From Acidocella sp. (GTDB lineage Bacteria; Pseudomonadota; Alphaproteobacteria; Acetobacterales; Acetobacteraceae): a stretch of DNA of 62,570 nt. Both the position numbers and the translations under genes were made by a program. The DNA is taken from positions 1 to 62,570 of the forward strand of contig JAQNCT010000010.1 in assembly GCA_029077825.1 (NCBI GenBank), in the 5' to 3' direction. This document shows positions 18,201 through 29,957 of this stretch, in pieces (positions within the stretch are counted from its first letter, which is position 1; the number at the start of each line of letters is the position of its first letter). Below the pieces are notes generated by a model. It saw nothing but the letters and a program-made list of their open reading frames with translations, did not search any database and was not told the origin of the DNA.

Positions 18201-19439
18201 GTTAAACAAATCAGCTGACCCTGCAATGCGTGTGGCCATTGCGCCGTGCATCATACCGTCACCACGCCAGAAACGTCGAATGTCATCGCGGAAACGATCG
18301 TTCCATTCGCCAAAAGCCGCAGAAAAATTCCCGGCCTGATATCCGCCTGGACCAATGTCCCAAGGTTCAGCTATCAATTTCACGTTTCGTAAAATGGGGT
18401 CTTGCACAATGGCAGCAAGCAAGGGCGAGGCAGGGTCGAACCCTATTTCGCGGCGGCCCAGAGCGGTTGCTAAATCAAATCGGAATCCATCGACGCCTCC
18501 AAGTTCAACCCAGGTACGCAGGCTGTCCATCGCGAGGCGCATAACGGCCGGCCGCTCAAGCGCCAAGCAATTACCACAGCCCATATCGTTGATGTAGCGT
18601 TCTTGCGCGTCAGGAAGCAGCCGATAGTAAGTGGCATTGTCAAGCCCGCGCAACGATAGCGTTGGCCCTAACTCATCGCCTTCTCCGCTGTGATTTAATA
18701 CAACGTCAAGAATTACCTCAAGGCCGGCGGCATGCAACGCAGCAGTTGCCCGCCGTATTTCTGTCCACCCACCGGGGGCCAAACGCGGGTCCGGTGCCAT
18801 TAGCGCCACCGGATTATAGCCCCAGTAATTATGTAAACCCAATGGTGGCAAATGCCACTCATCTATCCAGGCAGCGGCTGGCATCAATTCAACAGTGGTA
18901 ACGCCAAGCTCAATTAGATGCGCAAGTACCGGCGGCTCAGCAAGTGCGGCAAATGTTCCCCTGATAGCCTCGGGTATATCTAAGCGCTGCCGCGTAAACC
19001 CGCGTACATGCAGTTCATAAATAACCGTCTGCTTCCATGCAATGTTTCGCATTACTGGAGGTTTGGATAACGCGTTGCGATCAGTAATAATTGCCTTTGG
19101 CACCACGGCATTAACAGAAAATGGCCTATCGAGCGTTAGAGCATAAGGGTCAACCAGTAGTGCTGTTGGATTAAACCTATGACCGTCTGACGGTGCATCA
19201 GGCCCATAGGCCCGTAGAGCATAGCGTTTGCCAACCGTGACACCTTGAATATATGCATGAAATACATCGCCGGTACGCGCACTCAGTGTAACACTGTGGG
19301 TTTGTTCATCACCTATCTCATCGAATAAACAGATTTCAATAGCGCTAGCATGCGCCGAATATACGGCTACATTTACACCGTTTCCATCTGGCGTTACGCC
19401 CAAGGGCTCGGGTGAACCAGGGCTGATATGTAACGTCAC
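15294..19439 (-). CDS. Fused glycogen debranching enzyme GlgX and 4-alpha-glucanotransferase MalQ
   Basis: A single 1381-codon frame. Residues 1-668 are GlgX (isoamylase-type GH13): N-terminal CBM48-like domain, then catalytic Asp322 (GFRFD), Glu358 (LIAEPWD) and Asp429 (TAHDGF). Residues 669-1381 are MalQ (GH77), with [11 protein letters not shown], catalytic Asp1148 (RIDHVLG), Glu1196 (GEDLGTVP) and Asp1247 (THDLPPL). Both halves look complete and near normal length (E. coli GlgX about 657, MalQ 694). Met669 marks the old MalQ start; no ribosome site precedes it. One chain would cleave branch stubs left by phosphorylase and recycle the maltooligosaccharides. The gene overlaps glgA by 4 nt (ATGA). 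Confidence 0.92.
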   Translation of the reverse strand: MTLHISPGSPEPLGVTPDGNGVNVAVYSAHASAIEICLFDEIGDEQTHSVTLSARTGDVFHAYIQGVTVGKRYALRAYGPDAPSDGHRFNPTALLVDPYALTLDRPFSVNAVVPKAIITDRNALSKPPVMRNIAWKQTVIYELHVRGFTRQRLDIPEAIRGTFAALAEPPVLAHLIELGVTTVELMPAAAWIDEWHLPPLGLHNYWGYNPVALMAPDPRLAPGGWTEIRRATAALHAAGLEVILDVVLNHSGEGDELGPTLSLRGLDNATYYRLLPDAQERYINDMGCGNCLALERPAVMRLAMDSLRTWVELGGVDGFRFDLATALGRREIGFDPASPLLAAIVQDPILRNVKLIAEPWDIGPGGYQAGNFSAAFGEWNDRFRDDIRRFWRGDGMMHGAMATRIAGSADLFNKKNRPSRSINFITAHDGFTLTDLVSYEFKHNEANGEHNRDGTDDNKSWNHGVEGPTDDAVILALRHRDQRNLLATLLLARGTPMIAMGSEFGFSQSGNNNAYAQDNQTTWLDWTHTDDNLLAFTRALIALRKAHPALHNDQFLTGAAFDDSGLPDVEWWGTHGHLCNPDDWNSTGDDTLSAILSAPGDGQNIDRVAVVLHRGKENIMFKLPDARDNYIWQQALDTAMNELNEAGNPVQISPRSVVLFCEIFSTTPMTNATLQSAAHETLLSNLASAAGIAPDWWDIAGNQHHVSIDTQQALLQAMGLPASTTADVRASLEQVSQASIRRLLPLSYMVYEGEDNYLPITQDTLAAYPCDGLHLCDETGNIVDTLSPRRMASQKLIVAPGHDARIFKLELPRLPPGHYIAYFEGKTDIICHLTVAPRHCYLANEQQQRYGISLQTYSLRTSHSEIGDFGTLTAFVRTAGRHGAATVGIQPLHMLFPNNRDRASPYHPSDRRYIDPIHLDLGSLNDIPGFSETAHFLTCMAEAGVADNMIDYPRIWLSKAKFLKALFFNFESAIQSLPDCAMAQAFQGFIISGGVQLQKFAAFQAIEEIFPNIPWQNWSDGLRDPNSAQLRNFAQAHKQALRYAMFLQFLCDRQLGSVAAAARESGLGLGLYRDLAVGCAPDGAEAWSNQDILAHGVSIGAPPDPLGPLGQVWNLPPPNPLALRRTNYASFRAMLCANMRHAGALRIDHVLGLARLFWVPDGGSAKDGAYVKYPLGELVGHVALASQQARCVIVGEDLGTVPDGLRTFLADAKILSYRVMMLERTDGAFRSPRDYPAQSLCCVATHDLPPLAGWWQGADITERLALGLIDDETATHQQNDRAREKIALMNALMKDAIAVPETCENELSEVMLAAIHHWLTAAPSTLLMVQAEDIAGEIASQNLPGTNLERPNWQHLLSLTVEELFSSNRALRSFEALRSRI

Positions 19440-20869
19440 GCCGGTAATTTCAGCACCTCGCGATACAAAGCCGCGTAGGCTTGTGCTGAATGGTGCCAGG
19501 ATACGTCGCTTCGCATACCGTTACGTTGCAGCCGCGCCCAGGCGGATTTGTCATGATACAACCGTATGGCGCGGTGAATGGCTGCTTCGATCATCATTTC
19601 ATTCACCGGCCAAAATTGAATACCCGTTGCAGTACCAGCGGCCAGGGCAGCCATGTTGGCATCAATAATCGTATCCGCCAGTCCGCCGACACGCGCCACC
19701 AGCGGCACCGCGCCGTAGCGGAGAGCGCAAAGCTGTGTGAGCCCACAAGGTTCAAAGCGCGAAGGAACCAGTAAAATATCAGCCCCAGCCTGAATTAAAT
19801 GCGCGAGGGCTTCATCATAGCGAAACTCGCAGGCTATATTGGGAGATTTCGCCGTGGCATATTTTTCTTCCAGTGCTGCGTCACCAGCCCCCAGCAAAGC
19901 CAGTTGCCCAACGCCGCTCAGCAAAGGCAGCGCATCGGCCAACAAGTCCAGCCCCTTCTGCCACGATAGGCGACTTACAACGCCAAACAACGGCCGCTCC
20001 GCATCAATGGGCAAGCCCATACGCTCCTGTAGGGCTTTTTTGTTGTTTGTCCGTTTCGCAAGATGTTTATCATCATAATGCGCAACTAGGTGAATATCGT
20101 TAGCTGGGTTCCAAACTTCAGTATCAATACCGTTCAATATGCCCGAAACCACCGAGCGCCTTTGTCGTAACAGTCCATCAAGCCCCATACCGCCATCGGG
20201 TTGCATAATTTCCAGCGCATAAGTGGGCGAAACCGTGGTAATCCGATCCGCGAACTGCAATGCTGATTTCAAAAAGCCGATGGTTCCATAATATTCCACC
20301 CCGTCAACCCCAAACGACTCAAGCGGAAGCTTAAGTGTTGGTAATAGGCTAGACGGAAATTGTCCTTGAAATGCCAGATTGTGGACAGTCGCAACACAAG
20401 CCGGGCGAAGACCTCCATCGTAATGCATGTAGGCAGGCACCAACCCGGCTTGCCAGTCATGCACATGAACAATATCCGGCACAAACCCCGGTACGATTGC
20501 TTTACCCAAATCAGCCCCGGCGCGAGAGAGTGCTGCGAAACGCTCGGCATTATCCGGCCAATCTTTACCATCAGCGTTGACATAGGGGTTGCCGGTCCGG
20601 TCGTATAAATGTGGTGCATCAAGAACAAATAGATCCAATCCGTTCGTAGCCGTTGCTAAAATTCGCGCCGTACCGCCAAAGAAATTTTTATAATGATGTA
20701 GCGTCTCGACGGTTTTAGTTACTTTGAGTACGGCAGGGTAGCCTGGAACCAGGTTGCGCGTTTTAATTCCAAGCGGGACAAGAGCCCCCGGCAAAGCACC
20801 AACCACATCAGCCAATCCGCCGGTTTTAATCAGCGGGTAAATTTCAGAAGAAACTGACAGAACCTGCAA
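19436..20869 (-). CDS. glgA: Glycogen synthase (ADP-glucose dependent)
   Basis: 477-residue GT5 enzyme extending alpha-1,4-glucan from ADP-glucose. The ADP-glucose-binding [10 protein letters not shown] starts at Lys15. [25 protein letters not shown] and the C-terminal [17 protein letters not shown] (donor-site Glu) are all present, and the length matches the family (E. coli 477). It follows glgC directly (adjacent stop and start at 20870/20869) and overlaps glgX::malQ by 4 nt, so it is embedded in the operon. The DNA here is noticeably more AT-rich than glgB and glgP. Confidence 0.95.
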   Translation of the reverse strand: MQVLSVSSEIYPLIKTGGLADVVGALPGALVPLGIKTRNLVPGYPAVLKVTKTVETLHHYKNFFGGTARILATATNGLDLFVLDAPHLYDRTGNPYVNADGKDWPDNAERFAALSRAGADLGKAIVPGFVPDIVHVHDWQAGLVPAYMHYDGGLRPACVATVHNLAFQGQFPSSLLPTLKLPLESFGVDGVEYYGTIGFLKSALQFADRITTVSPTYALEIMQPDGGMGLDGLLRQRRSVVSGILNGIDTEVWNPANDIHLVAHYDDKHLAKRTNNKKALQERMGLPIDAERPLFGVVSRLSWQKGLDLLADALPLLSGVGQLALLGAGDAALEEKYATAKSPNIACEFRYDEALAHLIQAGADILLVPSRFEPCGLTQLCALRYGAVPLVARVGGLADTIIDANMAALAAGTATGIQFWPVNEMMIEAAIHRAIRLYHDKSAWARLQRNGMRSDVSWHHSAQAYAALYREVLKLPA

Positions 20870-22141
20870 CTATAGTGATCCTAATCTATCAATCATCGGC
20901 TGGGTAATCAGACAAATTCCCTTATCAGTCCGCCGAAACCGCTTTGCATCGAGTACAGGGTCATCTCCCACCACCAGCCCTTTTGGAATCACTACCCCAC
21001 GGTCAATCACCACATTGCTAAGCTGTGCGTTACGATGGATTTCCGCATAAGGTAAAATCACGGCATTATTAATATTGGCATAAGAATGTACATGAACGCC
21101 TGTATTCAAAAGCGTGTTCGTCAGAGTTGCCCCGGAAACAATACACCCGCCAGAAACCAATGACGAAATTGCCGTCCCCCGCCTACCATCCAGATCATGC
21201 ACAAACTTCGCCGGCGGCGTGATTTCTCCATAGGTCCAAATCGGCCAGTCACGGTCATATAAATCTAGTTTTGGTACCACATCAGTGAGGTCAATATTTG
21301 CAGCCCAGTAAGCATTCACTGTCCCAACATCGCGCCAGTAAACATCGTGTTCGGCAGTTGAGCGCACGCAAGAGTTTGAAAAATGATGTGCCACCGCTTT
21401 GCCATGCTGTACCAGATATGGAATGATATCGCGGCCAAAATCGCGTGTTGAGTTTTTATCTGCGGCATCTCGCCGAAGCTGCTCAATTAAAAATTTTATT
21501 TCAAAAACATAAATACCCATGCTGGCAAGCGCAACGCCGGGCTTGCCGGGCATTGATGGTGGGTTTGTCGGCTTTTCAAGAAAATCGATAATCCGGTTTT
21601 GCGCGTCAACATGCATCACGCCAAATCCGCTAGCCTCGTCGAGCGGTACTTCCAGGCAGCCGATTGTGACATCGGCGTTCTGGTCAACATGCTGCTGTAA
21701 CATAGGCTCATAGTCCATCTTATAAACATGATCGCCCGCTAGCAGAATAATATGCTGCGGCGCATAGCTTTCAATAATATCGATATTTTGATACACCGCA
21801 TCGGCGGTGCCAAGGTACCACATTTCCTCAGAAACCCTCTGGCTGGCCGGCAGAATATCGAAACTCTCATTGCGTTCTTGCCGAAAGAAATTCCAGCCTC
21901 GCTGCAAATGTCGTATCAGGCTATGGGCTTTGTATTGTGTCGCAACCGCGATGCGCCGGATGCCAGAGTTCATGGCATTTGAGAGCGCAAAGTCGATGAT
22001 GCGGGACTTGCCGCCAAAATATACTGCTGGCTTGGCTCTTATGTCAGTCAGTTCCATCAGTCTCGAACCTCGGCCCCCTGCCAGCACATAGGCCATGGTA
22101 GAGCGGGCGAGGGGAGCATGGGGCGTATGTCTGCTATTCAC
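20870..22141 (-). CDS. glgC: Glucose-1-phosphate adenylyltransferase (ADP-glucose pyrophosphorylase)
   Basis: 423-residue enzyme making ADP-glucose, the committed step of glycogen synthesis and normally allosterically controlled. Visible are [18 protein letters not shown] (nucleotide loop), [13 protein letters not shown], the [11 protein letters not shown] and GDHVYKMDY sugar-site segments, [18 protein letters not shown] and a C-terminal left-handed beta-helix. I prefer GTG 22141, preceded by GGAAGAAACCC, over a TTG at 22180; the family's usual N-terminus ([14 protein letters not shown]) starts shortly after it. Adjacent to glgA. Confidence 0.94.
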   Translation of the reverse strand: MNSRHTPHAPLARSTMAYVLAGGRGSRLMELTDIRAKPAVYFGGKSRIIDFALSNAMNSGIRRIAVATQYKAHSLIRHLQRGWNFFRQERNESFDILPASQRVSEEMWYLGTADAVYQNIDIIESYAPQHIILLAGDHVYKMDYEPMLQQHVDQNADVTIGCLEVPLDEASGFGVMHVDAQNRIIDFLEKPTNPPSMPGKPGVALASMGIYVFEIKFLIEQLRRDAADKNSTRDFGRDIIPYLVQHGKAVAHHFSNSCVRSTAEHDVYWRDVGTVNAYWAANIDLTDVVPKLDLYDRDWPIWTYGEITPPAKFVHDLDGRRGTAISSLVSGGCIVSGATLTNTLLNTGVHVHSYANINNAVILPYAEIHRNAQLSNVVIDRGVVIPKGLVVGDDPVLDAKRFRRTDKGICLITQPMIDRLGSL

Positions 22142-22237
22142 GGGTTTCTTCCATCTTTTTTTATGGTTCGTCGAAAGCAAGGCACTGAACTTTATTACTT
22201 AACAAAGCACGGGCTAAAATTGTTTTCCAGACAATTG

Positions 22238-24430
22238 TTATGACTTGGCATACTGAAAATAGACCACTGCCAGGGGAGGTAGCAAAATTTGTGCAGAGGC
22301 CGGAAAACCGTGAGATGGCATGATGCCGGCGGTTATCTGTCCGAGATTTCCAAGCCCGGAGCCACCATATTCCGCTGCATCACTGTTCAATATCTCCCGC
22401 CATACCCCGGCATAAGGCAGCCCGATTTGATAAAAATGCCGTGTTACTGGCGTGAAGTTACAAACCACTGCCACCGGCGCATCGTCAGGTTGGCCAAAGC
22501 GTAACCAGGCGAGGACCGATTGCTGCGCATCATCGACCACAATCCAGCGAAACCCATCGGGCTCGCAGTCATGCACGTACAGCGCCGGCACTTTACGGTA
22601 TTGGCGGTTAAGGTCGCGCACCAGTGATTGCAGCCCGCAATGGAAATGATGCGTCAATAAATGCCAATCCAGGGCGGCATCAAAATTCCATTCGCTGGTC
22701 TGGCCAAACTCCAAGCCCATGAATAATAATTTCTTACCTGGATGTGCCCACATATAAGCAAAACAAGCCCTCGCATTGGCAAACCGCTGCCATTCATCGC
22801 CGGGCATTTTCCCTATGATTGAAGATTTGCCGTGCACAACCTCGTCATGAGAAATCGGCAGGACAAAGTTTTCACTGAACGCGTAAGTGAGAGCGAATGT
22901 TAGCTTGTTATGGTGCCATTTTCGATGCACCGGCTCCAAGGCGAAATAACTAAGCGTGTCATTCATCCAGCCCATATTCCACTTGAAGCCGAAACCCAGC
23001 CCATCTTCATGCACCGGGCGCGACACACCCGGCCAGGACGTGGATTCCTCGGCGATCGTCACCGCGCCGGGATTTTCGCCGTAGACGAGTTGATTGAACT
23101 GCCGGATAAACGCCACCGCGTCACGGTTATCATTCGAGCCGTCAGGGTTTGCCAGCCACTCGCCGTCTTTGCGCGAATAATCCAGGTACAGCATTGATGC
23201 TACCGCATCTACCCGCAATCCATCCAGGTGATACCGCTCCAGCCAATACAGCGCATTAGCGCATAAAAAACTCACCACCTCGCGGCGGCCAAAATCATAA
23301 ATTGCCGTGTTCCAGTCGGGATGAAACCCGCGCCTAGGGTCTGCATGCTCAAACAAGGCGGTACCGTCAAAATATGCAAGGCCATGAATATCAGTTGGGA
23401 AATGTGCAGGTACCCAATCCAGAATCACGCCGATTCCTATCGCATGCGCGGCATCAACGAAGCTGGCAAACCCAGAGGGGTCGCCAAATCTTTTGCTCGG
23501 CGCAAACAAGCCAATCGGCTGATATCCCCAGGAGGCATCAAGTGGATGTTCGGAAATAGGCAGTAATTCAATATGGGTAAATCCCATATCGGCTACATAA
23601 GGCAGCAGTTGTGCTGCCAATTCATCATAGGAGAGAAAATCGCCGTCCTCGCGCCGCCGCCAAGAGCCTAAATGTACCTCATAAATTGACATTGGCGCCC
23701 GTCGCGCTTCATCAGTCCCACGTGCAAGCATGAATGCGTCATCATGCCAGACAAATTCGTCAGTCCGCGTGACTACCGAAGCTGTGGAGGGCCGCTTCTC
23801 CGCACTGAATCCCACAGGATCAGCCTTTAGGGGTAAAACCTCATCATTTTTGCTTAGGATTTCAAATTTATATACCGCGCCGGCGGTAAGTCCCGGCATA
23901 AAAATTTCCCACAGGCCGGAATCAATCCGCTTACGCATTGGATGACGGCGACCATCCCAGCGGTTGAAATCTCCAACCAGTGAAACGCGCTTGGCATTCG
24001 GCGCCCAGACGGCGAAATGCACGCCATCCACTCCCTCATGAGTTATCAACTGTGCGCCTAGCCGCTCATACAGCCGCCGGTGTGTGCCCTCGATCAGGAG
24101 ATGTTCGTCGGTTGCGCCCAGCACCGGTTCAAACCGGTATGGATCGTCAAATTTCCAGGCTCCCCCCGCATGTGAAGCCCGCAGCCGGTAGCTGAAGTGA
24201 TCAGCTGCCTCAGGCACCACCGCCTCAAAAAATCCCCCTCCGCGCGCCATCATCGTCACTAGTCCGCGTGGCAGCACCAACTCAACAGATAATGCTTCGG
24301 GCACAAAGGCGCGAACGACGAAACCCGTTGCGGTTTTATGCGGCCCCAGCAGGCCGAACGGATCAGGGTGCCGGGCGGCGAGGATCGCTTCGATCTCTGC
24401 CTCTGCCGCCATTCCCGCCGTTCCGGCCAT
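22238..24430 (-). CDS. glgB: 1,4-alpha-glucan branching enzyme
   Basis: 730-residue GH13 enzyme introducing alpha-1,6 branches. It has an N-terminal N1 domain ([11 protein letters not shown]), a CBM48 domain ([20 protein letters not shown]) and a catalytic barrel with DWVPAHFP, nucleophile Asp in [12 protein letters not shown], acid Glu in TIAEES and Asp in [10 protein letters not shown]; the C-terminal beta domain follows. ATG 24430 was chosen because GGGGA lies 8 nt upstream and because it follows the glgP stop by 5 nt; the open frame reaching 24466 lies inside glgP. About 100 nt separate it from glgC. Confidence 0.95.
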   Translation of the reverse strand: MAGTAGMAAEAEIEAILAARHPDPFGLLGPHKTATGFVVRAFVPEALSVELVLPRGLVTMMARGGGFFEAVVPEAADHFSYRLRASHAGGAWKFDDPYRFEPVLGATDEHLLIEGTHRRLYERLGAQLITHEGVDGVHFAVWAPNAKRVSLVGDFNRWDGRRHPMRKRIDSGLWEIFMPGLTAGAVYKFEILSKNDEVLPLKADPVGFSAEKRPSTASVVTRTDEFVWHDDAFMLARGTDEARRAPMSIYEVHLGSWRRREDGDFLSYDELAAQLLPYVADMGFTHIELLPISEHPLDASWGYQPIGLFAPSKRFGDPSGFASFVDAAHAIGIGVILDWVPAHFPTDIHGLAYFDGTALFEHADPRRGFHPDWNTAIYDFGRREVVSFLCANALYWLERYHLDGLRVDAVASMLYLDYSRKDGEWLANPDGSNDNRDAVAFIRQFNQLVYGENPGAVTIAEESTSWPGVSRPVHEDGLGFGFKWNMGWMNDTLSYFALEPVHRKWHHNKLTFALTYAFSENFVLPISHDEVVHGKSSIIGKMPGDEWQRFANARACFAYMWAHPGKKLLFMGLEFGQTSEWNFDAALDWHLLTHHFHCGLQSLVRDLNRQYRKVPALYVHDCEPDGFRWIVVDDAQQSVLAWLRFGQPDDAPVAVVCNFTPVTRHFYQIGLPYAGVWREILNSDAAEYGGSGLGNLGQITAGIMPSHGFPASAQILLPPLAVVYFQYAKS

Positions 24431-24435
24431 TATAT

Positions 24436-26937
24436 TTATCCCCGATCCAGAAGTTCGGCTTTCCAAATCTCGTTGGCATATTCAGCAATCGTTCGATCAG
24501 ACGAAAACCATCCCATGCGAGCGGTGTTCAGAATGCTTGAGCGCCACCATGACGTCCGGTCCAGCCATTTTTCATCAACATCACGCTGGCGAGCATAATA
24601 GGAATCAAAATCTGCGCACACCAGAAAATGATCATGGTGGGTGAGAATATTTACCAGATCCGTATAGCGGTGCGGGTCGTTCGGCGAAAACACCCCTGAG
24701 CCGATTGCATCAAGGACCTCGTGCAGGTTGGAGGATTGCGCAATCACTTCACGCATATCAATGCCTTGTCCGCGCCGCTGCGCCACCTGCGCGGTTGTCA
24801 AGCCAAAGATGAAGATATTCTCAGCCCCCACCTGTTCCTTGATCTCGACATTGGCGCCATCCAGCGTACCGATGGTCAACGCGCCATTCAGCGCCAGCTT
24901 CATATTGCCGGTGCCGGAGGCTTCCATCCCGGCGGTGGAAATTTGCTCTGACAAATCACAGGCCGGAATGATGGATTCCGCCAGGCTTACATTGTAATTT
25001 GGCAGATACACCACCTTCAGTAACCCACGCACGGTTGGGTCGGCATTGATCACATTTGCCACGTCATTTGCGAGCTTGATGATCAACTTGGCTTGATGAT
25101 AGCTGGCAGCGGCTTTGCCTGCGAAAATCTTCACCCTGGGCACCCAGTCCAAGTAAGGCTGGGCACGGATGGCATCATACAGTGCTACGGTCTCCAGAAT
25201 ATTTAGCAACTGTCGTTTATATTCGTGCACCCTCTTAATCTGCACATCGAACAGCGCGTCAGGGTCCACCATCACCTGGCAGCGATCCATGATGATTTTT
25301 GTCAGCGCTACCTTGTTCTGCCGTTTGATGCTGGCAAACTCAGCCACAAACGCCGGGTCCTCAGCATAAGGTTCAATGTTTCGCAGTGCCATCGGGTCAT
25401 CATAAATTGCCTCACCCGCCACATCAGCCAGCAAACGTGTCAGCGCGGGGTTGCACTCAAACAACCAGCGCCGGAATGTGATGCCATTGGTTTTGTTAAC
25501 AATACGGTCCGGATAAAGTGAATTAAAGTCGCGGAATACGGTTTGCTTCAACAAAGCACTATGCAGGGCAGAAACACCATTGACTTTGTGCGAGCCGATG
25601 AAGGCGAGATGCCCCATCCGCACCCGCCGGCCGGCATGTTCATCGATAATCGAAATCGATGAAATCATGCCGGAATCCGTGTGTCCAGCTTTGCGCACGG
25701 CTGCCAGATGCAACGCGTTGATGAGATAGATAATTTGCATCTGCCGAGGTAGCAGCCGCTCCAGCAGCGGCACCGGCCAGCTTTCCAGCGCTTCGGGCAA
25801 TAAGGTGTGGTTGGTGTATGATATCGTCCCTTGAGTAATTTTCCAGGCTTCCTCCCAAGCGATCCCATGGGTATCCACCAGCAGCCGCATCAACTCTGCC
25901 ACCGAGATTGCCGGATGTGTGTCATTCAGCTGAATCGCGACATGTTCAGGTAGCGAGCGCAAATCCTGATACTGCTTCAAATGCCGCCGCAGGGCATCTT
26001 GCAACGAGGCCGACGCGAAGAAATATTCTTGCCGTAGCCGCAATTCCTGCCCGGCGGGTGTTTCATCGCTCGGGTACAGCACTTTCGAGATTGCCTCAGC
26101 TCGCATTTTATCGGCCAAAGCACCGACATAATCGCCGGCGTTAAACGCTTCCAGCGATAGCGGATCGCACGCCCGCGCCGACCATAGCCGCAACGTATTC
26201 ACATGCTTGCCGCGCCAGCCCACCACTGGCGTATCATAGGCAATCGCTTCAACTTGTTCAGCCGGCTTCCAGGCGTAGCGGGTCGAGCCATCCGGTGATG
26301 CAATCGCCTCCACGGAACCGCCAAATCCTATCCGGTAGCATACCTCGGGCCGCTTGAACTCCCACGGGTTGCCAAGCGCCAGCCAATCCTCCGGGTATTC
26401 CTGTTGCCAGCCATCTTTCAAATCCTGCCGGAACAATCCATGATCATAACGAATTCCATAGCCGTGTGCGGCAATCGAGAGCGTTGCCATGCTTTCCATG
26501 AAGCAGGCCGCCAACCGGCCCAGCCCGCCGTTGCCCAGTGCGGCATCCGGCTCCAGTAGGCGCAACCTATCCATGTCAACACCAAGACTTTGGGTGGCGG
26601 CGCGCATTGCCTCGGTCAGGCCCAGGTTGTTTAGCGCATCGCGCAGCAACCGGCCGATCAAAAATTCGAGTGATAAATAATAGACCCGCTTCGGCCCGTG
26701 CACATAGGCGGCGTTGGTCGAGGCCATCCATTGCTCAACAATCCGGTCGCGCGTGGCGTACACCACGGCAAGGTACCAATCATACTCGCTGGCGCTGCCT
26801 TTGTTTTTACCAACTGAATAAGTCAGCCGCCGCAAGATCGCTTCGCGCAAATTACTAACCACCGCAGCGTCAGGCACGCGTTCAGCGTTTGGGGCAGGTA
26901 TCGGCGGTGTCATAGATGGGTCGGAGATATTGTTCAT
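24436..26937 (-). CDS. glgP: Glycogen phosphorylase
   Basis: 833-residue GT35 enzyme releasing glucose-1-phosphate from glycogen. Typical stretches are [38 protein letters not shown] and NGITFRRWL. The pyridoxal-phosphate region follows ([14 protein letters not shown], then [12 protein letters not shown] and [12 protein letters not shown]). ATG 26937 is used as start; the upstream open frame to 27012 lacks homology, and ATG 26913 is an alternative. It is the first gene of the glycogen operon, preceded by a 227-nt gap, so the operon promoter should lie there. Confidence 0.95.
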   Translation of the reverse strand: MNNISDPSMTPPIPAPNAERVPDAAVVSNLREAILRRLTYSVGKNKGSASEYDWYLAVVYATRDRIVEQWMASTNAAYVHGPKRVYYLSLEFLIGRLLRDALNNLGLTEAMRAATQSLGVDMDRLRLLEPDAALGNGGLGRLAACFMESMATLSIAAHGYGIRYDHGLFRQDLKDGWQQEYPEDWLALGNPWEFKRPEVCYRIGFGGSVEAIASPDGSTRYAWKPAEQVEAIAYDTPVVGWRGKHVNTLRLWSARACDPLSLEAFNAGDYVGALADKMRAEAISKVLYPSDETPAGQELRLRQEYFFASASLQDALRRHLKQYQDLRSLPEHVAIQLNDTHPAISVAELMRLLVDTHGIAWEEAWKITQGTISYTNHTLLPEALESWPVPLLERLLPRQMQIIYLINALHLAAVRKAGHTDSGMISSISIIDEHAGRRVRMGHLAFIGSHKVNGVSALHSALLKQTVFRDFNSLYPDRIVNKTNGITFRRWLFECNPALTRLLADVAGEAIYDDPMALRNIEPYAEDPAFVAEFASIKRQNKVALTKIIMDRCQVMVDPDALFDVQIKRVHEYKRQLLNILETVALYDAIRAQPYLDWVPRVKIFAGKAAASYHQAKLIIKLANDVANVINADPTVRGLLKVVYLPNYNVSLAESIIPACDLSEQISTAGMEASGTGNMKLALNGALTIGTLDGANVEIKEQVGAENIFIFGLTTAQVAQRRGQGIDMREVIAQSSNLHEVLDAIGSGVFSPNDPHRYTDLVNILTHHDHFLVCADFDSYYARQRDVDEKWLDRTSWWRSSILNTARMGWFSSDRTIAEYANEIWKAELLDRG

Positions 26938-27044
26938 GAGATTTTCAAGCCGGCAGAGCGGCTGCCAAATTGTTGCGTATATTTTGGGAGGTAGCACCCC
27001 GGCACTGATCAATCACTTAATGTTTTGGGGCCAACGCCCCTACC

Positions 27045-27050
27045 TGTCAA
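27045..27050 (-). promoter_or_regulatory. Possible -35 box for the glg operon
   Basis: The minus strand carries an exact TTGACA about 110 nt upstream of the glgP start. A GGGGC/GCCCC hairpin (27026-27040 region) lies where the spacer would be, and no good -10 box follows, so this is tentative. The gap 26938-27164 also holds a perfect 12-bp palindrome at 27146-27157, just past the MFS stop. Confidence 0.25.
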
Positions 27051-27164
27051 CGACGATTTTTGCCCAACCGTCTCATCCAACTCTTGGATAGTTAAAGGAT
27101 TTATCTAGCTGTGGACGGTTTTTATGCAAGCTGCTTCGGCTAAGTGCACCGCGGTGCTAGACGT

Positions 27165-28610
27165 TTATTTACCGCTCGCGTGATGCCCGCTAAGCGCTTC
27201 ACCAGCATCATGCGGGAGCATGGCGCATATCGGAATCGCGAGTGCTGCAATCAGACTCACTCCAACAAACGCCACTCCAAAATCTGAGGTGCTGGCGGCG
27301 CTATGGTGACGCAACATGGTGGCTGTCTCTAAAATTGCTGCCCCAATGACAATGCCGAGCGTCAGGGTAAGCTGCTGAACGGTCGAATACAGGCTGGTGG
27401 CGGCCGACATCCGCGAGCGTGGCACATCCCCATATGCAATTGAGTTGAACGCGGTGAATTGCAGTGAACGGAACAACCCGCCCAGCAGCAGCACGCTCGC
27501 CAGCAACAGCGACGGCCAACCCGGGTTAAAAAGGGCGCAGATGGCCACAAAACCAGCCGCAAGTATGCCGTTTACCACCAGCACCGTACGAAACCCAAAC
27601 CATCGCAGAATCGGTTGTGCTGCGGGTTTCATAGAAAGGGCTCCAACCGCCGAGGCAAACGTAATCAGCCCGCTTTGCATGGCGGTCTCGCCAAAGGCAA
27701 GTTGCAGCATCAGCGGCAGTAAAAACGGCATGGCGCCGATGGCAACCCGAAACAGGCTCCCGGCAATCACTGAACTCGCGAAGGTGGGTATCCGCATCAA
27801 CGAGAAATCCAGCACCGGATGCGGGTGACCATGGGCGTGCCAGACATACAGCCCGCCCGCCGTCAGGCCCACGCCAAACAACGCCAGCGTATAAGGCAAC
27901 GGAATAATACCACGCCCAACAGTCTCAAACCCGGCCATCAGGCTCGCCATTGCCAAGCCGGTAAGGATCAGGCCCAAGAGGTCCAGCTTACCGCCGCCAT
28001 CGGCTTCCTTCACGTCCGGGATAAACATTGTCACCGCAATCGCCCCGATAATCCCGATCGGAATGTTGATGTCGAAAATCCAGCGCCAGGAAAAATACGT
28101 CACAATCAAGCCGCCCAATGGCGGCCCAACCACCGGGCCCACCAAGGCCGGCATGGTGATCCAGGACATTGCCGCCACCATCTGGGCTCGCGAGACCGAG
28201 CGCAACATCACCAGCCGCCCCACCGGCACCATCATCGCGCCGCCAACACCTTGAACGATCCGCGCTGCCACCAAAAACCACAGCGAGGGCGCCAATCCAC
28301 ACGCAATCGAGCCCAGGGTGAACACCACAATTGCGGCGCGGAATACAGTACGGCTGCCAAACCTGTCCGCCGCCCAGCCGCTGGCGGGAATAAATACCGA
28401 TAGGCTGATCAAATATGAGGTGAGGGCGACACTCATATGCAGCGGGTCGGCATGGAAGCTTCTCGCCATCGCAGGTAGGCCGGTTGCAATCACGGTGGAA
28501 TCAAGATTCTGCATGAACAAGGCGCTAGCCACAATCACCGCAGTGAGTCGCATTTTTTGGGTACTGGTAACTGGCTCAATATCTGGCGTTTCGGGCGCGT
28601 CCATAGCCAT
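27165..28610 (-). CDS. DHA2-family MFS multidrug efflux transporter
   Basis: 481-residue inner-membrane protein with about 14 hydrophobic helices. It has the DHA2 (EmrB/QacA-type) hallmarks LDSTVIATGLPAMARSF in helix 1 and GWAADRFGSRTVF (motif A), and motif C-like PALVGPVVGPPLGG. FFxxWRWIF appears as YFSWRWIFDINIPIG. Probably exports drugs or organic acids using the proton gradient. No membrane-fusion partner (EmrA) is nearby. ATG 28610 is preferred over GTG 28625. It sits alone between the DUF971 operon and the glycogen operon. Substrate cannot be told. Confidence 0.88.
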   Translation of the reverse strand: MAMDAPETPDIEPVTSTQKMRLTAVIVASALFMQNLDSTVIATGLPAMARSFHADPLHMSVALTSYLISLSVFIPASGWAADRFGSRTVFRAAIVVFTLGSIACGLAPSLWFLVAARIVQGVGGAMMVPVGRLVMLRSVSRAQMVAAMSWITMPALVGPVVGPPLGGLIVTYFSWRWIFDINIPIGIIGAIAVTMFIPDVKEADGGGKLDLLGLILTGLAMASLMAGFETVGRGIIPLPYTLALFGVGLTAGGLYVWHAHGHPHPVLDFSLMRIPTFASSVIAGSLFRVAIGAMPFLLPLMLQLAFGETAMQSGLITFASAVGALSMKPAAQPILRWFGFRTVLVVNGILAAGFVAICALFNPGWPSLLLASVLLLGGLFRSLQFTAFNSIAYGDVPRSRMSAATSLYSTVQQLTLTLGIVIGAAILETATMLRHHSAASTSDFGVAFVGVSLIAALAIPICAMLPHDAGEALSGHHASGK

Positions 28611-28722
28611 GTATGTAGCGGTCACCCCGTTTGGTTAAAACCCCGGTGCAAGCGGAGCATATATGTGCGGATCGCTGTCTCTTTTGGAACGCGAGCAATA
28701 GAACGTTTGAGGTTTGCGCGCA

Positions 28723-29073
28723 CTAATGCCGTTTTAATCCGGCCTCATCCAGCCGCTTCACATACGCCGCCCAACGTTGCGGCTGTTCTCGCCCCAGCCG
28801 GTACAAAATGTCCCAGGAGTAAATTCCGGTATCGTGCCCATCCGTAAACACCAGCCGGACGGCATAATTCCCCACCGGCTCAACACCGGAAATTCCCACC
28901 GTGGCTTTGCCTGCCACCAATTGCCGCTCCGACTGGCTATGGCCTTGCACCTCGGCGCTCGGGCTCTCCACCCGCAGATACTCTGCCGGCAGGCTGGCCT
29001 GGCTGCCGTCGGAAAAACTAACTTCCAGCAGGTTTTCAGCCCGCCGCAACTTGATATCAGTGGCGGCGATCAT
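28723..29073 (-). CDS. DUF971 domain protein
   Basis: 116-residue protein of the DUF971 (gamma-butyrobetaine hydroxylase N-terminal-like) family. It shows [17 protein letters not shown] at the start and the conserved [30 protein letters not shown], here split by eye into [10 protein letters not shown] and GHDTGIYSW. Family members are small beta-rich proteins associated with iron-sulfur metabolism; the classical zinc cysteines are not seen here. Its ATG overlaps the Trm112 stop by 4 nt, as last gene of the YbbN-LON-Trm112-DUF971 operon. The biochemical role is not established. Confidence 0.85.
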   Translation of the reverse strand: MIAATDIKLRRAENLLEVSFSDGSQASLPAEYLRVESPSAEVQGHSQSERQLVAGKATVGISGVEPVGNYAVRLVFTDGHDTGIYSWDILYRLGREQPQRWAAYVKRLDEAGLKRH

Positions 29074-29273
29074 GGCTCCAAAACGCGCGCCTCATCCGCC
29101 AGCATAATGGGAATGCCATCCCTGACGGGGTAAGCCAGCCCCGCCTTCACGCTCACCAGTTCACTGCGCTCACGGTCGTAGCGCAACGCTCCTTTGGTCA
29201 GCGGACAGACCAGGATCTCCAACAGACGCGGGTCAAGCGGCGTATTTTTAGGGGGGGTGGTGGTATCGGTCAT
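29070..29273 (-). CDS. Trm112 family protein
   Basis: 67-residue protein with the Trm112/YcaR core: [18 protein letters not shown], then [17 protein letters not shown]. Only one cysteine of the zinc knuckle remains (Cys in LVCP), as in many bacterial members. Relatives activate SAM methyltransferases or act as small chaperones. It starts on the last base of the LON-domain gene stop (TAATG) and overlaps DUF971 by 4 nt, so it is made in step with them. Bacterial role uncertain. Confidence 0.88.
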   Translation of the reverse strand: MTDTTTPPKNTPLDPRLLEILVCPLTKGALRYDRERSELVSVKAGLAYPVRDGIPIMLADEARVLEP

Positions 29274-29950
29274 TAGCTTGCTTTCGAGTCATTATCGTGG
29301 CCGGCTCCAAAGCCGTTAATCTCAAGCAGGGCCAGGAGCGCCTCGGCGCGCTTTGTCGGGTCCCGCGCTTCCAGCAACGCCTGTTTTTCCTCGGGGTCAA
29401 ATGGGCACGCCATGCATAATGTTACCACCAAAGCATGGTCGGGCATTGTTTCAATGGCTTCCCAGTTAGCCTCCACCCCCGCCTGCATGAAATAGCGGCG
29501 CAGGGCCACCAGCAGCTTCGGCCGGTCCAGCACGATATCCGGCCGCTGATCGGGATCGGTTTCGACCAAATCATCAGCGAAGGCGGCGCACACAGCCCGC
29601 ACTCGCCGGTAGCCGCGCTGGGATTCGACCTCCTCGATAATTGTAAAGCGAATCAAGCCGCTTAAAGTAATCAGAAACCGCCCATCATCAGTCTCACTGA
29701 ACGATGAGATGCGTCCCAAGCAGCCGGTCCGGTACAGCCCCGGCCCATTATCGCCGTGCGCCAACCGCTTATCGGGCTGCACCATGCCGAACATCCGCCC
29801 GAGCGCAAGACTGTCCTCGACCATCGCCAGGTAGCGCGGCTCGAAAATATTCAAAGGCAGCCGTCCGCCCGGTAATAACAAAGCCCCTGTTAATGGAAAT
29901 ACAGGGAACTCCTCAGGCAGATCTTGGATATCAACAAGAAAATCGCTCAA
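29273..29950 (-). CDS. LON substrate-binding domain protein
   Basis: 225-residue protein consisting of the N-terminal (substrate-binding) domain of Lon without ATPase or protease parts. Typical stretches are LPVFPLTG-like [38 protein letters not shown] and [10 protein letters not shown] chose TTG 29950 as start, because family members begin about 15 residues before FPVFPL and no ATG or GTG is suitably placed; the open frame to 30031 is inside the YbbN gene. Its start overlaps or abuts the upstream stop (29958). Perhaps an adaptor in protein quality control; inference. Confidence 0.85.
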   Translation of the reverse strand: MSDFLVDIQDLPEEFPVFPLTGALLLPGGRLPLNIFEPRYLAMVEDSLALGRMFGMVQPDKRLAHGDNGPGLYRTGCLGRISSFSETDDGRFLITLSGLIRFTIIEEVESQRGYRRVRAVCAAFADDLVETDPDQRPDIVLDRPKLLVALRRYFMQAGVEANWEAIETMPDHALVVTLCMACPFDPEEKQALLEARDPTKRAEALLALLEINGFGAGHDNDSKAS

Positions 29951-29957
29951 TGCTAGA

